This document shows, piece by piece, positions 26,503 through 39,743 of a stretch of DNA of 64,000 nt. The stretch's first letter is position 1. The number at the start of each line of letters is the position of its first letter. The stretch is from Isoetes taiwanensis. Its lineage: Eukaryota > Streptophyta > Lycopodiopsida > Isoetales > Isoetaceae. The notes under the pieces are model-generated. The model saw only the letters and a list, made by a program, of their open reading frames with translations. It did no database searches and had not been told where the DNA came from. The position numbers were made by a program, and so were the translations under genes. The stretch lies in contig JAJEKV010000046.1 of the NCBI GenBank assembly GCA_021234155.1, forward strand, positions 5,089,012 through 5,153,011. Reading direction: 5' to 3'.

Positions 26503-29500
26503 TTAAATGGTTGACTGGGGGCATATCTGAGCCCTCAAGTCCAGTACTTCCTGAATGTATGATCCGAGTGAGCGCACCGAAGTCGTGCCCAGTATCGTGT
26601 GTAGCGGCTCATCAGGTCTAATCAACTGAGCATAGCGTGTCCGAATCTGATCATATGCTGGGCAGCTCTGGAAAGTGTGACACATCCTCAACAGCTCCCG
26701 TCTGGCAGCACTGACAAACCCTATCCTGACGTGGCTCCCCAATCCATCGACCTGTCTCAATCCGGAGATGGTGGGCACCTGTGCGAATGGAGGCGATATG
26801 CCTGCGCTTTTTCATGGGCAGATGTGAACGTAGGTAGCGCTGTGGGCCTCGTTCTAATGTGGGATTTATGTGCTGCTTGTAATGTGCTGTTTTGACTTGC
26901 TCCAGAGCCCTGGAATCCCAAAGCTTGCTGGAGAAACAAGCATCAAGGTAACATCTCAGGCTGTCACGATCTGCCTCTGTTTCTACCTGGATGCACATGT
27001 GCTCCTGGACATTCCATCTAGTTAGCCACTGCACTCTTTTATCCTTCCAACAATTCTTGAGTCGTTGTGGTCCCATTGCCACTGCATAAGCCAAGTGCGG
27101 TAGATGATCATCATCCATATTTACCACCTTCTGGAAATAGACGATGTGTCTATCAAGGGCCGCTCGCTGAAGTGGCAGGAAACCTGTCTCCTGCAACAAA
27201 ATTTGATATGGGACCGTGGATTTCACTCCGAGTGCCCGTGCTAAGAAGGCCTTCTGCACCTGTTCTAAGTCGCTCCAAGTAGCAAGGGACACCACTGGGC
27301 CCCAGACTTCAACTCGCATAAAAAGAACGGGCTCTACCAATACCCTGAACAGATGTGCCTGATGCCCCCAATCATATAGTTATGCTCTGTGGTTATTGTT
27401 CTGCATTGCATAGAGTGCTTTCCAGCCTGCTGCTACACGCAATCTTATGGAAGTGTCCCAGCATAGTGTAGAAGGAAACTCCACTCCCAGATACTTGTAG
27501 GTGGGTGTCACCTCCACTTGTTGCCCTCGATAAGTGAATGAAGGGGCCTTGGGTGGCGCGAGGATGAGATTAGGACCACCTTGGTCTTGGCGGATTGACG
27601 TTCATGTCGCGTGGCTGGCGGGAATGTATCCGAGCATCTAAGTGAGACCGCATATCCTCCTCGGAGTGTGAGCTAAGAGGTCAACATCGCCTCGTGATAG
27701 ATGAGTTGTCCGATGACTGATGCAAAAGTTGGGTCCGCCACCCCCATTGTCCATGAGCCAGTGTTCCAACCGGTCAATGTACGACCAAACAATGTTGGGG
27801 AAAGAGGACATCCCCTGGCGGACCCCAATATCGCTAGTGAATGGTTGTCCCGTCATCCGCATGATCGGCTGTACAACTCTCATAAACTTGTGATAACGAT
27901 TTTGCATATCCACGGGAACCAATAGTTGCCGCAATCTTTCCCATAACTTTTCCCCGAGGCACGATGTCAAAAGCCTTCGCGAAAGTCAACAAAGCAACAA
28001 TACAGTCCCGCCGATGGTTTTACGCTATCCTCAACCAAAGTCCTCAATGTGAAGATATGATCAATGGTTGAATGTCGAGTCCGAACCCTCGCTTGTATGA
28101 GAGAGCTCGCGACACTGTTGTTTCGCCCACCGGTCAATGTTGCTCAATAATGCCGCCTAGCGGTTTGGCAAACACCGAACCCGACCATGATTGTTCGGTA
28201 ATTGGTTGGACTATGTGGATCTCCCCGCCTTGTAAATGGGGACAACTCGCTTGTGGTCCACCGGGGGGGAATCCTTCATGTAGCGCCTCGTTGAACATAG
28301 TGGTTAGGACTGGTACCATAGGCTCCCCCCCCACTTGAGCAACTCGCCTGCGTACCATCCAGTCCGTTGCTTTCCCATTGGCCAAACACCGCAGGACCAC
28401 GGGTAACATCATCCTCTGTGATTTCTAATGTCGGACCATTCTCATGGGGGGTATGAGTGCTCGTGTCCCTTGAGGATCATAGAGTTCTTTGCGCAGTATT
28501 GTTCCCACCGCTCATTAGTGATGTTCCCCGTAGGTCGGGCTGGCTTTCAAGAACCTTTGCGCCAAAAAGATTCTAGGATGGCTTTTCAACATGGAAAACA
28601 TTTTCCTTTGATGACGTGCAATGTAATTGAGATTTCTTTGCCTTCAAGAAAGCACGATCTTTGTGTGGTGGCATGTGGGCGCATTGCGGGATCTCGTGAT
28701 CCGGGCGAGCCGGCATTTGTATTCCTTACACTCGACATCAAACCACCGATTCACGGGGAATGTTGCGTCCCCTGTGATACCTCTCGGGCATGCTATCCCA
28801 AAACATCTTTTCTCGCAACAAGTACCAAGGAGCTCAATCACCCGTTCTTTGCTGTCGCTCTAGCGTGGGGGCCCGCAAAATTCTGAAAGGTCATCTATGA
28901 GCATATCGGCATAATCCTTTGCACGCTCATAATCCAATGCATAGCGAGGTATACAAGGAGCTGCCAGAGAAGGGTTCTAGCAGCACCGCTAAGCCAACTG
29001 CAGGTAGAGTGGAAGGTGATCTGAGTCTGTCTCCTCATCTCTACTGTCTGTGCCTACCCGAAAGTGGTTGATCAAATGTACATCCTGCTCAGCGACTAAT
29101 AGATAGTCCACCACACTAGATCCTCCACCCTGATTCTCTTGTCTGCAGGTGCACTTACAGGAGGAAGGCCACTGTGCCAGGCCATTACAAATTACCAAGT
29201 CAAAGACACCACATAGTAGAAGCAAGCAACCGCCAAAGCGCGACCGACTATCATCTGATGTTCGTGGCCAAGCCGCCTCCGCGGGGCGCAGCTGTAACAC
29301 ATCCTGAGCCAAAGGATCAAGTCTCATGGGCTGCTCTACTCCTGTCCGTGCATTGAAGTCCCCAAGGAGTACCACACTACCCAACTGTCTATGTTGCTGT
29401 ATGTCATCATATAGATCGATATATGGAGCTAGCCTGTCCACATCTGAGTGGGCATGGTAAAAGTTGCTTTCTGCATGTGGAAAGTAGCAAGCAGCCAAGA

Positions 29501-29800
29501 AGAGAGGGTTGCCACTACAATTCTGCACCCGCACCCACAAGTACCGGTTGTGTCTGTCAATCTTGTGCAGGAAGACCGACTGTGCCAAAGACTCCCGGTA
29601 ATAACAGGCAACCCCTCCATGTCCCCTTGCCCGCAATGCGGCCTATTGAAGACTCGAGAAATATTGATAGCCTAAAAGATCGTAGCCTCAGTGTCTCCGC
29701 GTGCTCCCATGTCTCCATGAGGAAGATGAGATCCATACCGCAAAGAATGTGAGTTGAGACTATGCCCCTTCGCCATGGGAAACCCCTCGACAATTCCAGA
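26503..29800 (-). pseudogene. LINE ORF2: endonuclease, reverse transcriptase, C-terminal Cys motif
   Basis: Order along the minus strand: endonuclease (about 29,790-28,990) with FLMETWEH, LLGDFNARTG, SVVDYLL and SDHLPL, the motifs of APE-type LINE endonucleases; linker (28,860-28,450); RT (28,412-27,638) with LGGIIEQ and TGQPFTSDIGVRQG; then the thumb and C-terminal region (27,340-26,503) with TYKYLG-like, LLQETGFLPLQ, RIETGRW and a CxCC zinc-knuckle-like motif (CQCCQTGAVEDVSHF). The usual Y/FADD box is not readable in one frame near 27,690. At least five frameshifts separate the open segments, so it is inactive. Confidence 0.88.
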
Positions 29801-29828
29801 GACCACCCGAAGGCACATTCCCTATTTG

Positions 29829-31507
29829 TTAGCGCAGAGGCATGCGCAGATTGAGTTGTGGGGAAGAGGGGAAGCAAGAGCGCATCGAAGTCATGTGGAC
29901 AGAGTGAGAAGCAGTAGGGGTTGGGGCAGAGTGAGAAGCAGTAGGAGTTGGGGTGGCATATGACTGAGGAGTAGTGGCAGTGGCAGCAGGGCATGGGGCT
30001 GGAGCAGACGGTGGAGGAGCATGATCAGAGGAGGTGGGGGCTGCAGTTGAATGGCCCGGAGGGTCTGCAGCAACATTCGGTGAGCGAAAAATGTGCATCT
30101 TGCCTCGAACTAGTCCCGCAGCTCCTCCTTGACAGCGGATGCCTCGAACCTTGGTGAGCTCACGCCTGCGGGACTCTTGTTGCACTGGGGTGAGGTCTCG
30201 GTCCACATACAAGGATGTTCCCTTCAATTGCTTGCCCTGGCGCAGTATGGCATCCCGTACTTGCATATCTGCTACTGTGAATATGACAAGATGGTTGTAG
30301 GCAGAACGTCGAGCACCATGACGGCTGGCTCGAGCAATGTGTACAGGCCCAGGCAATGTCATACGATTGATGATCTCATGACGGAGTCGGGTGAATGAGA
30401 TTCTCTCCCTCTTCTTCCGGCAGGCCACGGATCACCAAATTATGACCTCTCCATCTGCGTTCACTAAGCTCACGTGGATCAACGTTTACTGGGACAGCAT
30501 GTACCGGCTGCTGTCTGTGAGTTGAAGGCGCTGTCCGATGTCCATGAACAGGAGGGTCCTGTTGGCGTGGAGGGAATGGTGAAGTAGGGCGTCGTGGTGC
30601 CTGCCTAGACTGACTTCGCATGGGTGGCAGCTGAGGTGCCTGAGATTGCCTCCGCCTTCTGAAGCTGAGAGCTCAGCTCCTGCTGGAATTGTTTCTGCCG
30701 CTCCAACTCGGATACACAACTTTGCAAGGCCTCGTGTGCATTGGCATGGAGTCCTTTCCCCTGTTGGATTGTAGCTTCTCGTAGCTCGTGTGCCTCTTGC
30801 TCTTGAACAAGGGAACGCTGTTCCAACTTTTGTATCCTAGATGCAATTACATCATCCGTCCGATGTGAAGGTGATCTCCATTGTGCTGATCCTGTTCTAA
30901 AAAGGTTCGCTGTAGCAACCCGACTTTTCGTTAGTTGCTATCCGAAATGCCCCCGAGTGGCAATGACATCTGCAATGTCGATCGAAGACGGGGAGATATC
31001 GGTGACCATCTCCCGCTCAATTCTCTCCTTGTCCTTCATTATAACTTCATCTCTGGTAGACATGGTGTCTATTTGTGCCCTGAGGCCAGCAAGAGTCCGC
31101 TATCCCGCTCCCTTTCAAACCGCAACAAGCGAATCTTGTCAAGCAATTGTTGCACTTTGGGTCTCAATGCCTCGCAAACTGTTGCTTTACTATAGCCAGT
31201 TGCTTCTTAAGCACTTGGGGGACGGAGGCTTGTTGCTCTTCTGCCAGGTGTGAGATCTGAGTGGTGTGATCCTCAACCATCGCCTGTGTTTGTCTCCACC
31301 TCTCATGGCATGACTGGTGTGCCATCCTTGTGGAATCAGCGTCGAGGTCTCGCAAAAGCCGGGCTGTGCCGACCGTCTTCTTTGGTGAGCTGAGCTTGAC
31401 GCCTGAGCCTTTGCAAGAGCCTCCTTCTTCATGGAAGAGGCTTCTCCCTTGGCCTGACTGCTAGATCTAGGTTCTTGCGTGGTGGGCCGCCTGTATGCTC
31501 CTCCCAA
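29829..31507 (-). pseudogene. LINE ORF1: coiled coil and L1-type RNA-binding domain
   Basis: Broken into overlapping open segments. The N-terminal part is Ser/Ala/Lys-rich (31,507-31,360). A Gln/Glu-rich coiled coil follows (31,355-31,164 and 30,826-30,605, for example QEQEAHELREATIQQ). Next comes a region with NLVIRGLPEEEGEN (about 30,450), ILRQGKQLKGTSLYVDRDL and QESRRRELTKVRGIR (30,260-30,150), which matches L1 ORF1p-like RNA-binding proteins. The C-terminus (30,080-29,829) is a Pro/Ala/Thr-rich tail with repeated PTPTASHS. Known role of such proteins: bind element RNA as a trimeric chaperone. Dead copy. Confidence 0.75.
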
Positions 31508-31912
31508 GTGGGCATGTCAGGCAGCTGTGTTTGAGTTTGGGTCTGGGTCTGGTTCTCGAGTTGGGTTGGGGATGTCCTGAGAGTGTCCATGGGTACCTAG
31601 ACAGATCTTGAATCAAACGGACCAACAAATTAGGGCAAGTCAAGGGAATATGTGAAGCCCTAATCCAGAATCCAAAAGAGCAAACCGGCCGGAAAATTGC
31701 TGTTATCACAGAAATAACTTAGCCAACCAGGGTCATATCATACACCATCGGAAAGGTTGCTGAGAGAGCTTTCCAAAGCAACAAATTTCAGCTGAAAGGG
31801 ACTTCTGGATCTCCTGTTATAAGTGAAAACGTGTGACTAGCACCACCGCCTTAGGGTTTGAGCGCCTTTGGAGATGGAGGCCGGAAAACTGCTGTTTTGC
31901 TATACAAACCCT

Positions 31913-34900
31913 AGCATTGATGGATATTTTCTGGGCATGGCCACATGCCAAATTATAAGTAGCACTAGATGAATAGCAAGGCTTCTCAAGCTGCCTTTTG
32001 ATTCTCAACAAGACTTTTGAGCTCTTTCAATTTAATGTTCGTGTGTTCAAATTTTGTTAGCTCTCTTTTAATTCAAACCATTTGAAATTTTGTTAACCAG
32101 TAGTACATATTTCTCCGATAACAAATATGTTTAGCGTTCGAGGCAGATCAGAGTCTCATTCAATGTGAAGCAGTGAATGCGAAGTGGTTTGGGGCAAGAC
32201 CCATCAAATAACTATTGGTGTGGTGTGTGCATCATGTGTCCAATAGGATGCTATCAATATGGCATGAGGTAAAAAAAAATTAAAACACTTTTTAGGTAAA
32301 GCCACAAGCCTACACTAGACGAAACGAAGAAATTTATCATAACTAGATTAACTCAATTGACTCATAACTAAATTAAATTGAGGAAGAGGACCTTTTTGTT
32401 GAGAAGATTATGAGAAATAACTCTCTCGGCCAGCAAGGCTAGCAAACCAAAGGGGTTATTTACTGTGATCTATAACAAAGAATGAGGATAAAAATCTTTA
32501 TATCATGTATATTTGTTAGTTGGTGGAAACTAGTGACTATGTACTAAAAGATTGCAGGTTCCAACCTTAATGAGCATTGATGAAATACCTTCTATGCATG
32601 GCCATATGCTAATTTATCTGAAAACCAGATGAATAGTAAGGCTTCTGAACTCTTTTGCCATTCATATGTTCCTTAGGTCATTTTCAAATCACCTTCAGGT
32701 TTTGTTGTTTACATCTTATTCAGTGTCATACTAGTGACACATCAGTCCCAGAACTAGTTATTCTCTGTCATACTAGTGATACATCAGACCTAGAACTAGA
32801 AGGTTGCGTGCGGAAAACTTAGAGAGCATTGATGGATGTTTTCGGGTTGCGTGTTGAAAACTTTAAGAGCATTGATGGCTGTTTTCTGGTTGGCCGCATG
32901 CTAACGTAGAGTAGATGAATATCAAGGTTTCTGAGCTCTTTTTTAATTATTAGCAAGATTTTTTTATCTCTCTTTCAATTTAATGCTCAGATGTTCAAAT
33001 TTTGTTAGGTCCTTTTTAATGAAAATCATTTTGAGATTTTGTTAACCAGTAGTACACATTATTCTAGAACAAATATGTTTAGCATTCGAGGTCGTCAAGA
33101 GTTGCATTCAATGTGAAGCAGTAAATGCGAAGTGGTTTGGAGCACCCAGCAAAGCATTGTTGGTGTGGTATGTGCATCTTATGTCCAATGGGATGCTATC
33201 AATGTGGCATGACGTGAAAAAAATTTAAACCACTCCCTAGGAATAGTCACAAGTCTACACTAGAGTAAACAGAGAAATTAAGCATATTATACACTATCAT
33301 ATCTCATCTCATTGATCTTACTTATTTTGTATTGAGATAGACTTCCATATGCCTATCCGACCAAACGAGATGAGAAACCTTCCATTAGTTCATCCATTAG
33401 TATATCTGTTAGTCCAATATCATTTTCTTGTGAAAGGATTGAATAGTATTGACTTCACTCGATTCAATTGATAAAGAGGAGTTTAACATTTTGCTTGAGT
33501 AGATTATGAGAAATAATCGTCTTGGCCAGCGAGGCCATACAACCTTGAGGGTTGTTTGCTGTGATCTAATAAAGATGAAAAGATAAAAAGCTTTATATCT
33601 TGTATAATGGTTAGTTGGTGGGAACTAGTGACTATGGACCAAAAGATTGTAGGTTCAAAACTTGATGAGCATTGATGAAATACCTTCTAAGCATGGCCAC
33701 ATGCTAATTTGTCTGAAAACCAGATGAATAATAAGGCTTCTGAGCTCTTTTGCCATTCAACTCTTCTTTAGGTCCTTGTGTATTCAAATCACCTTCAGGT
33801 TTGGTTGTTTACATCTTATGCCAAATTATAAGTAGCACTAGATGAATAGCAAGGCTTCTCAAGCTGCCTTTTGATTCTCAACAAGACTTTTGAGCTCTTT
33901 CAATTTAATGTTTGTGTGTTCAAATTTTGTTAGCTCCCTTTTAACTCAAACCATTTTGAAATTTTGTTAACCAGTAGTACATATTACTGTGAGAACAAAT
34001 ATGTTTAGCGTTTGAGGCAGCCCAGAGTCTCATTCAATGTAAAACAGTGAATGCGAAGTGGTTTGGGGCAAGACCCATCAAATAATTATTGGTGTGGTGT
34101 CTGCATCATGTGTCCAATGGGATGCTATAAATATGGCATGACGTAAAAAAAATTTAAAACACTTTTTAGGTATAGCCACAAGCCTACACTAGACGAAACG
34201 AAGTAATTTATCATAACTAGATTAACTCAATTCATTCATAACTCAATTAAATTGATGAAGAGGACCTTTTTGTTGAGAAGATTATTAGAAATAACTCTCT
34301 CGGCCAGCAAGGCTAGCAAACCACGGGGTTATTTACTGTGATCTATAACAAAGAATGAGGATAAAAATCTTTATATCATGTATATTTGTTAGTTGGTGGA
34401 AACCAGTAACTATGTACTAAAAGATTGCAGGTTCAAACCTTGATGAGCATTAATGAAATACCTTCTATGCATGGCCATATGCTAATTTGTCTGGGAACTA
34501 GATGAATAGTAAGGCTTCTGAACTCCTTTGCCATTCATATGTTCCTTAGGTCATTTTCAAATCACCTTCAGGTTTTGTTGTTTACATCTTATTCAGTGTC
34601 ATACTAGTGACACATCAGTCCCAGAACTAGTTATTCTCTGTCATACTAGTGATACATCAGTCCTAGAACTAGAAGGTTGCGTGTTGAAAACTTAGAGAGC
34701 ATTGATGGATGTTTTCAGGTTGCGTGTTGAAAACTTAAAGAGCATTGATGGATGTTTTCTGCGCATGGCCGCATGCTAATGTACACTAGATGAATATCAA
34801 GGTTTCTGAGCTCTCTTTTAATTATTAGCAAGATTTTTTATCTCTCTTTCAATTTAATGCTCAGATGTTCAAATTTTGTTAGGTCCTTTTTAATGCAAAT

Positions 34901-35829
34901 CATTTTGAGATTTTGTTAACCAGTAGTACACATTATTCTAGAACAAACATGTTTAGCATTCGAGGTCGTCAAGAGTTGCATTCAATGTGAAGCGGTAAAT
35001 GCGAAGTGGTTTGGGGCACCCAGCAAAGCATTGTTGGTGTGGTATGTGCATCTTATGTCCAATGGGATGCTACACTAGAGGAATAGTCACTAGCCTAGGA
35101 ATAGTCACAAGCCTACACTAGAGGAAACAAAGAAATTTAGCATATTATACACTATCATGTCTCATTGATCTTACTTATTTTGTATTGAGATAGACTTCCA
35201 TATGCCTATCTGACCAAACGAGATGAGAAACCTTCATTAGTTCATCCATTAGTATATCTGTTAGTCCAATATCATTTTTTTGTGAAAGGATTGAATAGAA
35301 TTGACTTCACTTGATTCAATTGATAAAGAGGAGTTCAACATTTTCCTTGAGTAGATTATGAGAAATAATCCTCTTGGCCAGCGAGGCCATACAGCCCTGA
35401 GGGTTGTTTGCTGTGATCTAATAAAGATAAAAAGATAAAAATCTTTATATCTTGTATAGTGATTAGTTGGTGGGAACTAATGACTATGTACCAATAGATT
35501 GTAGGTTCAAAACTTGATGAGCATTGATGAAATACCTTCTAAGCATGGCCACATGCTAATTTGTTTGAAAACCAGATGAATAATAAGGCTTCTGAGCTCT
35601 TTTGCCATTCAACTCTTCTTTAGGTCCTTGTGTATTCAAATCACCTTCAGGTTTGATTGTTTACATCTTATTCTCTTGTTGCGTGTTGGAAACTTAGAGA
35701 GCATTGATGGATGTTTTCAGGTTGCGTATTGAAAACTTAAAGAGGATTGATGGATGTTTTCTGCGCATGGCCGCACGCTAACGTACACTAGATGAATATC
35801 AAGGTTTCTGAGCTCTCTTTTAATTATTG
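31913..35829. repeat. Satellite-like array, segment 6
   Basis: Array resumes after the LINE, with alternating A and B units (A near 32,515 and 34,385; B near 33,610 and 35,470). From about 33,850 it parallels 8,240-10,150 closely (see segmental duplication). No gene seen. Confidence 0.9.
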
Positions 35830-36280
35830 GACGGTGTTCATTATATCCACAATGGAAGCATGATGCACGAGGACGAGCATAGTACTAGTACTAGTGAGAG
35901 AGATTGTAAACATCTGGATGTTTTGGCCAGTTGGTTAGGCCAGGGTGTTTGAGGAATGTTATGTTTACTAATGACACTATGTAACAGGCCCATTGTTGGC
36001 CGCTTGAATATTTGGTCCTTGAATGGCCCATCGGGCCCTCCCGAGACTCCGACATAAATGGCCCGTGGGAGACCGTTCGAGTAGATCTTACTATGTCATT
36101 TTCTGACGCTAATATAAGAGGATTTCCCATAAACATCTGGATGTTTTGGCCAGTTGGTTGGCATTTTCTGACGCTACCATAAGAGGATTTCCCATAAACA
36201 TCTGGATGTTTTGGCCAGTTGGTTAGGCCAAGGTGGTTAAGGAATATTGCATTTACTAATGACACTATGTAACGGGCCCA
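33850..36280. repeat. Segmental duplication, copy 2
   Basis: Partner of 8,240-10,560 with the same rearranged unit and the same inserted module. Here the copy runs into unique DNA after 36,300 instead of back into satellite, so the array ends within the duplicated module. Confidence 0.7.
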
Positions 36281-36300
36281 TGGTTTGCCGCTTGAAAATT
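35830..36300. repeat. Inserted module, second copy, at the array edge
   Basis: Same module as 10,150-10,640. A third, more diverged stretch (TAAATGTCTAGACG...CCAGTTGGTTAG) follows at 36,375-36,430, so the module may derive from a longer repeat family that exists outside the satellite. Confidence 0.6.
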
Positions 36301-37940
36301 CGATCCTTGAATGTGCCTGTCGGATGTTCCCGAGACTCTGGCATAAATAGGTAGAAGTGACTACTCATAAATGTCTAGACGTTTTTGCCCAGTTGGTTAG
36401 TTGGTTAAGCGTATGTTGGTTAGAAATGTTACAGAATTAACCTCCACAGCTTCTTAAATAAATTAAAAACATCTGAACTAAGAAAACCACATCTTGTGTT
36501 CATACCATTCACATGGCTCGACATGGAACGAAAAGGACCCAACACAAAATGACCAAACAAAACCCATGAAAACACAACCCTCGTGCGTAACAACTTGTTG
36601 TTTTAGTTTCCTTTTGAAACTATCTTGGCTAGAAAAAGTGGATATTCCCCATTAAACACTTACTTTTTGTACTCTACACTAGATATAAGATCTTAATTAC
36701 CTTCAATTAAAAAGGAAGATTTATCAGCATCCATTGCAAGATTATCAGACCCACAATAAGGTTTATCAGCATCCATTTCAAAAACTTTAGAGCATTCAAA
36801 CCAAGATTATCAACATCTAAACCTGAATCTGGTGCTACAATCATGCACCTAACGTTGGTTCTGGTCTATAATGCATGCTCAGGATTGGCTTGATCCAAAC
36901 GCATTGTCGATTAAGGACATATATAGTATAGCAAATGAAAGGGACTTGGACATATCTACGGTTGATATAATACTCTTCAACTAAGAATTATTGATTGACG
37001 ACAAGTCTAACTTTAGATTATGACATTATCTTTCATCTTTGAATCATATTTCGAAGAATTATTAGTTTGATATGGACAATTGCTTATAGATGGCTTGAAT
37101 AAACATGTATACTCTTTCAAATTCTAAGCTTTAAATCTTTATATTATCCAAGCATGTTAGAACATCTAGAGTGCTACATGTTTAGGTGATGTGCATAATA
37201 GCATGTCCTTGTCATCAAGAGAGCATTCACATCTTTTGCAGAAGATGGTAACAAAGGATTTTGGTACGATCTCTTTCCAACTGATGTTCAAGGGATATTT
37301 CTCAAGACAAAGTCTAAAAGCAGGTTCATCTAGCCATATCCAAAAAGTTGCCAAGCGATAGCTGTTCTCCATATACATATCAAAATTCCATGAGGCCCAC
37401 AGTAGAATCTACTTTGGAATGAAATGCACATGTCAAGCGCATCACTTGGTCCATTGATCCATCAACACCTTCTTGACATGCACATCATCCAAATCTAGTA
37501 AAGAACACATCCCAATAGAATTGTATGACTGCAAAAGCATCTATCATAAGGTGAACTGTAAGAATGCGATTGTAGTTGAGCAGGCGCGACGTCTAGTTGC
37601 ACCATTTACATTGTGAGTGAATGGATTGCGAAGTTGAAGTTGTCAAGGGATGCGAGTTGTATGGCCGGCCAAAGCAAAGACATAGCCCAGAGAGAGAATA
37701 AAGGGCTAAATGAGAATATAATTTCAAAACAATTTGCTAAAATCGAAAATGAAATGTTGGAAAAGAGTTGGCTTTATGGACAAGAATGTCCAGAAGATGA
37801 TCAACACGTGTGTGTAGATCTGGACCGTGAAAGAGACCAGGCAAATACAATAAGACAGTTACGCTTGTAACTGGATTTATTTATGAACAATTATCGTCAA
37901 AATCCTGCATCTGTTTCTATATCATTTCTTCTGTTTTATT
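36301..37940. other. Mostly unique AT-rich DNA, no confident gene
   Basis: Apart from the diverged module scrap at 36,375-36,430 I see no repeat. Two open stretches could be exon fragments: 37,166-37,378 minus, with a Cys-x-x-Cys (FCKRCECSL) after WKEIVPKSFV; and 37,613-37,870 plus, a charged peptide opening at a GTG. Neither matches a family I can name, and neither has clear splice sites on both sides. Confidence 0.4.
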
Positions 37941-38333
37941 TCATTCGCTTTCAGTAATTTCACTATGCTTCTTTTCACAATCCTCAGCTGCGGCCTCCTT
38001 CTGAAAAATGCCGGATTTCTGACCTTTTTCTGCTGGTAATCCTTGTTCTTCATCCGTAGCAGCTCCGCTTGAATCACTTGAATTGTTATGTATGCTATGC
38101 TGTCGAGAACGCCACATAGTAAGAGGGAATTCATCTGATTTTTTTATCACAAGGTATTTAAATAATGCCAGTAAGCAGCTGCACAGCATTAAGGCTGCAA
38201 TTATAGAAACCAGAATGGCAAGCGCAATCAATCCAGGATTAAGCATGGTCACCTGTGTACTGTACCAGATTTTGATGTCGTGAACAGGGGATTTTTTTTC
38301 TCGCTCTTTAACAAGGGGCTTCGGCTGTTCAGA
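37941..38333 (-). CDS. Single-pass membrane protein exon, unrecognised
   Basis: Open minus-strand frame ending at a TAA/TGA at 37,941. From the ATG at 38,246 it reads 101 residues; the frame is also open upstream to about 38,333 (APSEQPKPLV...IKIWYSTQVT), which suggests that the ATG may be internal and that this is the last exon of a longer gene. One strong hydrophobic segment (LIALAILVSIIAALMLCSCLLA, given here as LIALAILVSI plus AALMLCS) is followed by basic residues (KYLVIKK) and then a polar, Lys/Glu-rich tail (EEQGLPAEKGQK). The topology would put the tail on the cytosolic side. No family recognised; a chance ORF is possible. Confidence 0.35.
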   Translation of the reverse strand, partial: SEQPKPLVKEREKKSPVHDIKIWYSTQVTMLNPGLIALAILVSIIAALMLCSCLLALFKYLVIKKSDEFPLTMWRSRQHSIHNNSSDSSGAATDEEQGLPAEKGQKSGIFQKEAAAEDCEKKHSEITESE

Positions 38334-39743
38334 AGGTGCTTTTCTTTACTAGAAAGGTGTATTTTTCTTATATTACAGAGCTCTCGAAATAACGAATCTT
38401 GCAAGAAAGCAAATTTTGCTTCTTAAATATGATGGCTCAAAATCTTGAAAGGCAAAAGGAAAGGTGTAGAAATCCTGGCTTCTATGTGGCTTGATAGGCA
38501 GTAACCTTCAAAGATTGATGCACAGAATATGGTTTAGATCAGGAATGAATATGCAAATCGGAAGCACCTTTATACCAAAACAGAGGATGAATAACCATGA
38601 AAATCAACAACCAAGAAGACTTGAAGATGGATCAGCACGAAAAAGGATGCTTCGAAGATCAGATTTGAAATTTGAAGCAGGATAGATAGAAAAAGATACG
38701 CTGAATTGATTTTATGAAGGAAGCCTTCCTGTTAGAGGCTGGCAAGAGGGATCAGTTTTTCTGTGTGGACAGCCTCTTTTTAAAGAAAACAATTTGACGG
38801 GTTGACGGCCTGCATGACGGCTGCCTGTCACTCATTTTAGAATATATTTACACCGCATTAACCAATCCTCGTTGCATTGAGTGCTTCACTAATACTATTC
38901 TTCTCTACTAATAAACAATGCCATTACAATTTTTCATGGGCCATGCACACCACCTTCTTGCACTCTCGTTTGCCCTCGACTTCCTTTCAATAGATATCCT
39001 TGTATATCTGTGCATGGCTAATGCTCCTGAGATATCCGAATATCCATCCTCGGCGTTGCCCTACTAGATCATCCTGAATTCTATATCCTTTTCATACATC
39101 CACATGTTTTCTAGTCTCAACTACACGGTGATGGCCTACCAAATGGTCCGGAATTTTACATGCTCTTCATACAGCCACATGTTTTCATGTCTCAAGTATA
39201 TAATCAAGCTCTGCCATAAGAATAGTCAAGCAATCTTCATACAGATACACCTATCCAATGGTATTTGATTAGTTCCACAATTTCTATTGACTACTATAAA
39301 CAGCAAGGTGACGTATTCAACAAATCTTTTGGGATCCTAGTTTTATTCATGTTTGATGTTTTCAAGACATTGAAGCAATGATGGCTAATATATTTTATTG
39401 TCACCTTTAAAGTGACGTAAATGGTGTGTTACTCATTATATACTCAGTCATGGGTAACATTTAGGCCATTTTTGACTAATGATGATATACTACTGCATTT
39501 TTTTACTCCTCAACAATAGGACATGAGTCACACGATCATCTCCATATATTTTAGCTAGATATGTATTAATTTTTGTTAGTCAACTTGTGGATCTAGGATA
39601 TAGAGTCACCTTTGACTCTGATGCTTGTAAAATCTTTTATGGAAATGAAATGAATTCTTGCAAGAAGGGTTGGAAATATTTTTCAGTTAGATAACATGGC
39701 TCATGACACAATTAATTCTGTAACAGTAACAGAGTATGCCATA
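38334..39743. other. No gene seen
   Basis: AT-rich unique DNA. The 64-codon plus ORF at 38,491-38,685 lacks similarity to anything I know. No tandem repeat or element edge is obvious. Confidence 0.4.

Larger units (their letters stand above)
26333..31912 (-). mobile_element. Near full-length LINE, about 5.6 kb, frameshifted
   Basis: Minus-strand non-LTR retrotransposon inserted in the satellite between AAAACTTAAAG and AGCATTGATGG. It has an ORF1 with coiled coil and RNA-binding fold, an ORF2 with apurinic-type endonuclease, reverse transcriptase and a Cys-rich C-terminus, a conserved 3' end (26,396-26,361), and a tail of TTCTA/AATAG pentamers (26,333-26,355) instead of poly(A). Both ORFs carry several frameshifts. 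I see no convincing target duplication beyond 2-4 bases. The clade cannot be fixed from motifs alone. Confidence 0.9.

Noticed and set aside
26677-26895. Plus-strand ORFs across the LINE (also 28,428-28,886 and 29,423-29,752)
   Set aside because: Antisense shadows of the LINE ORF2.
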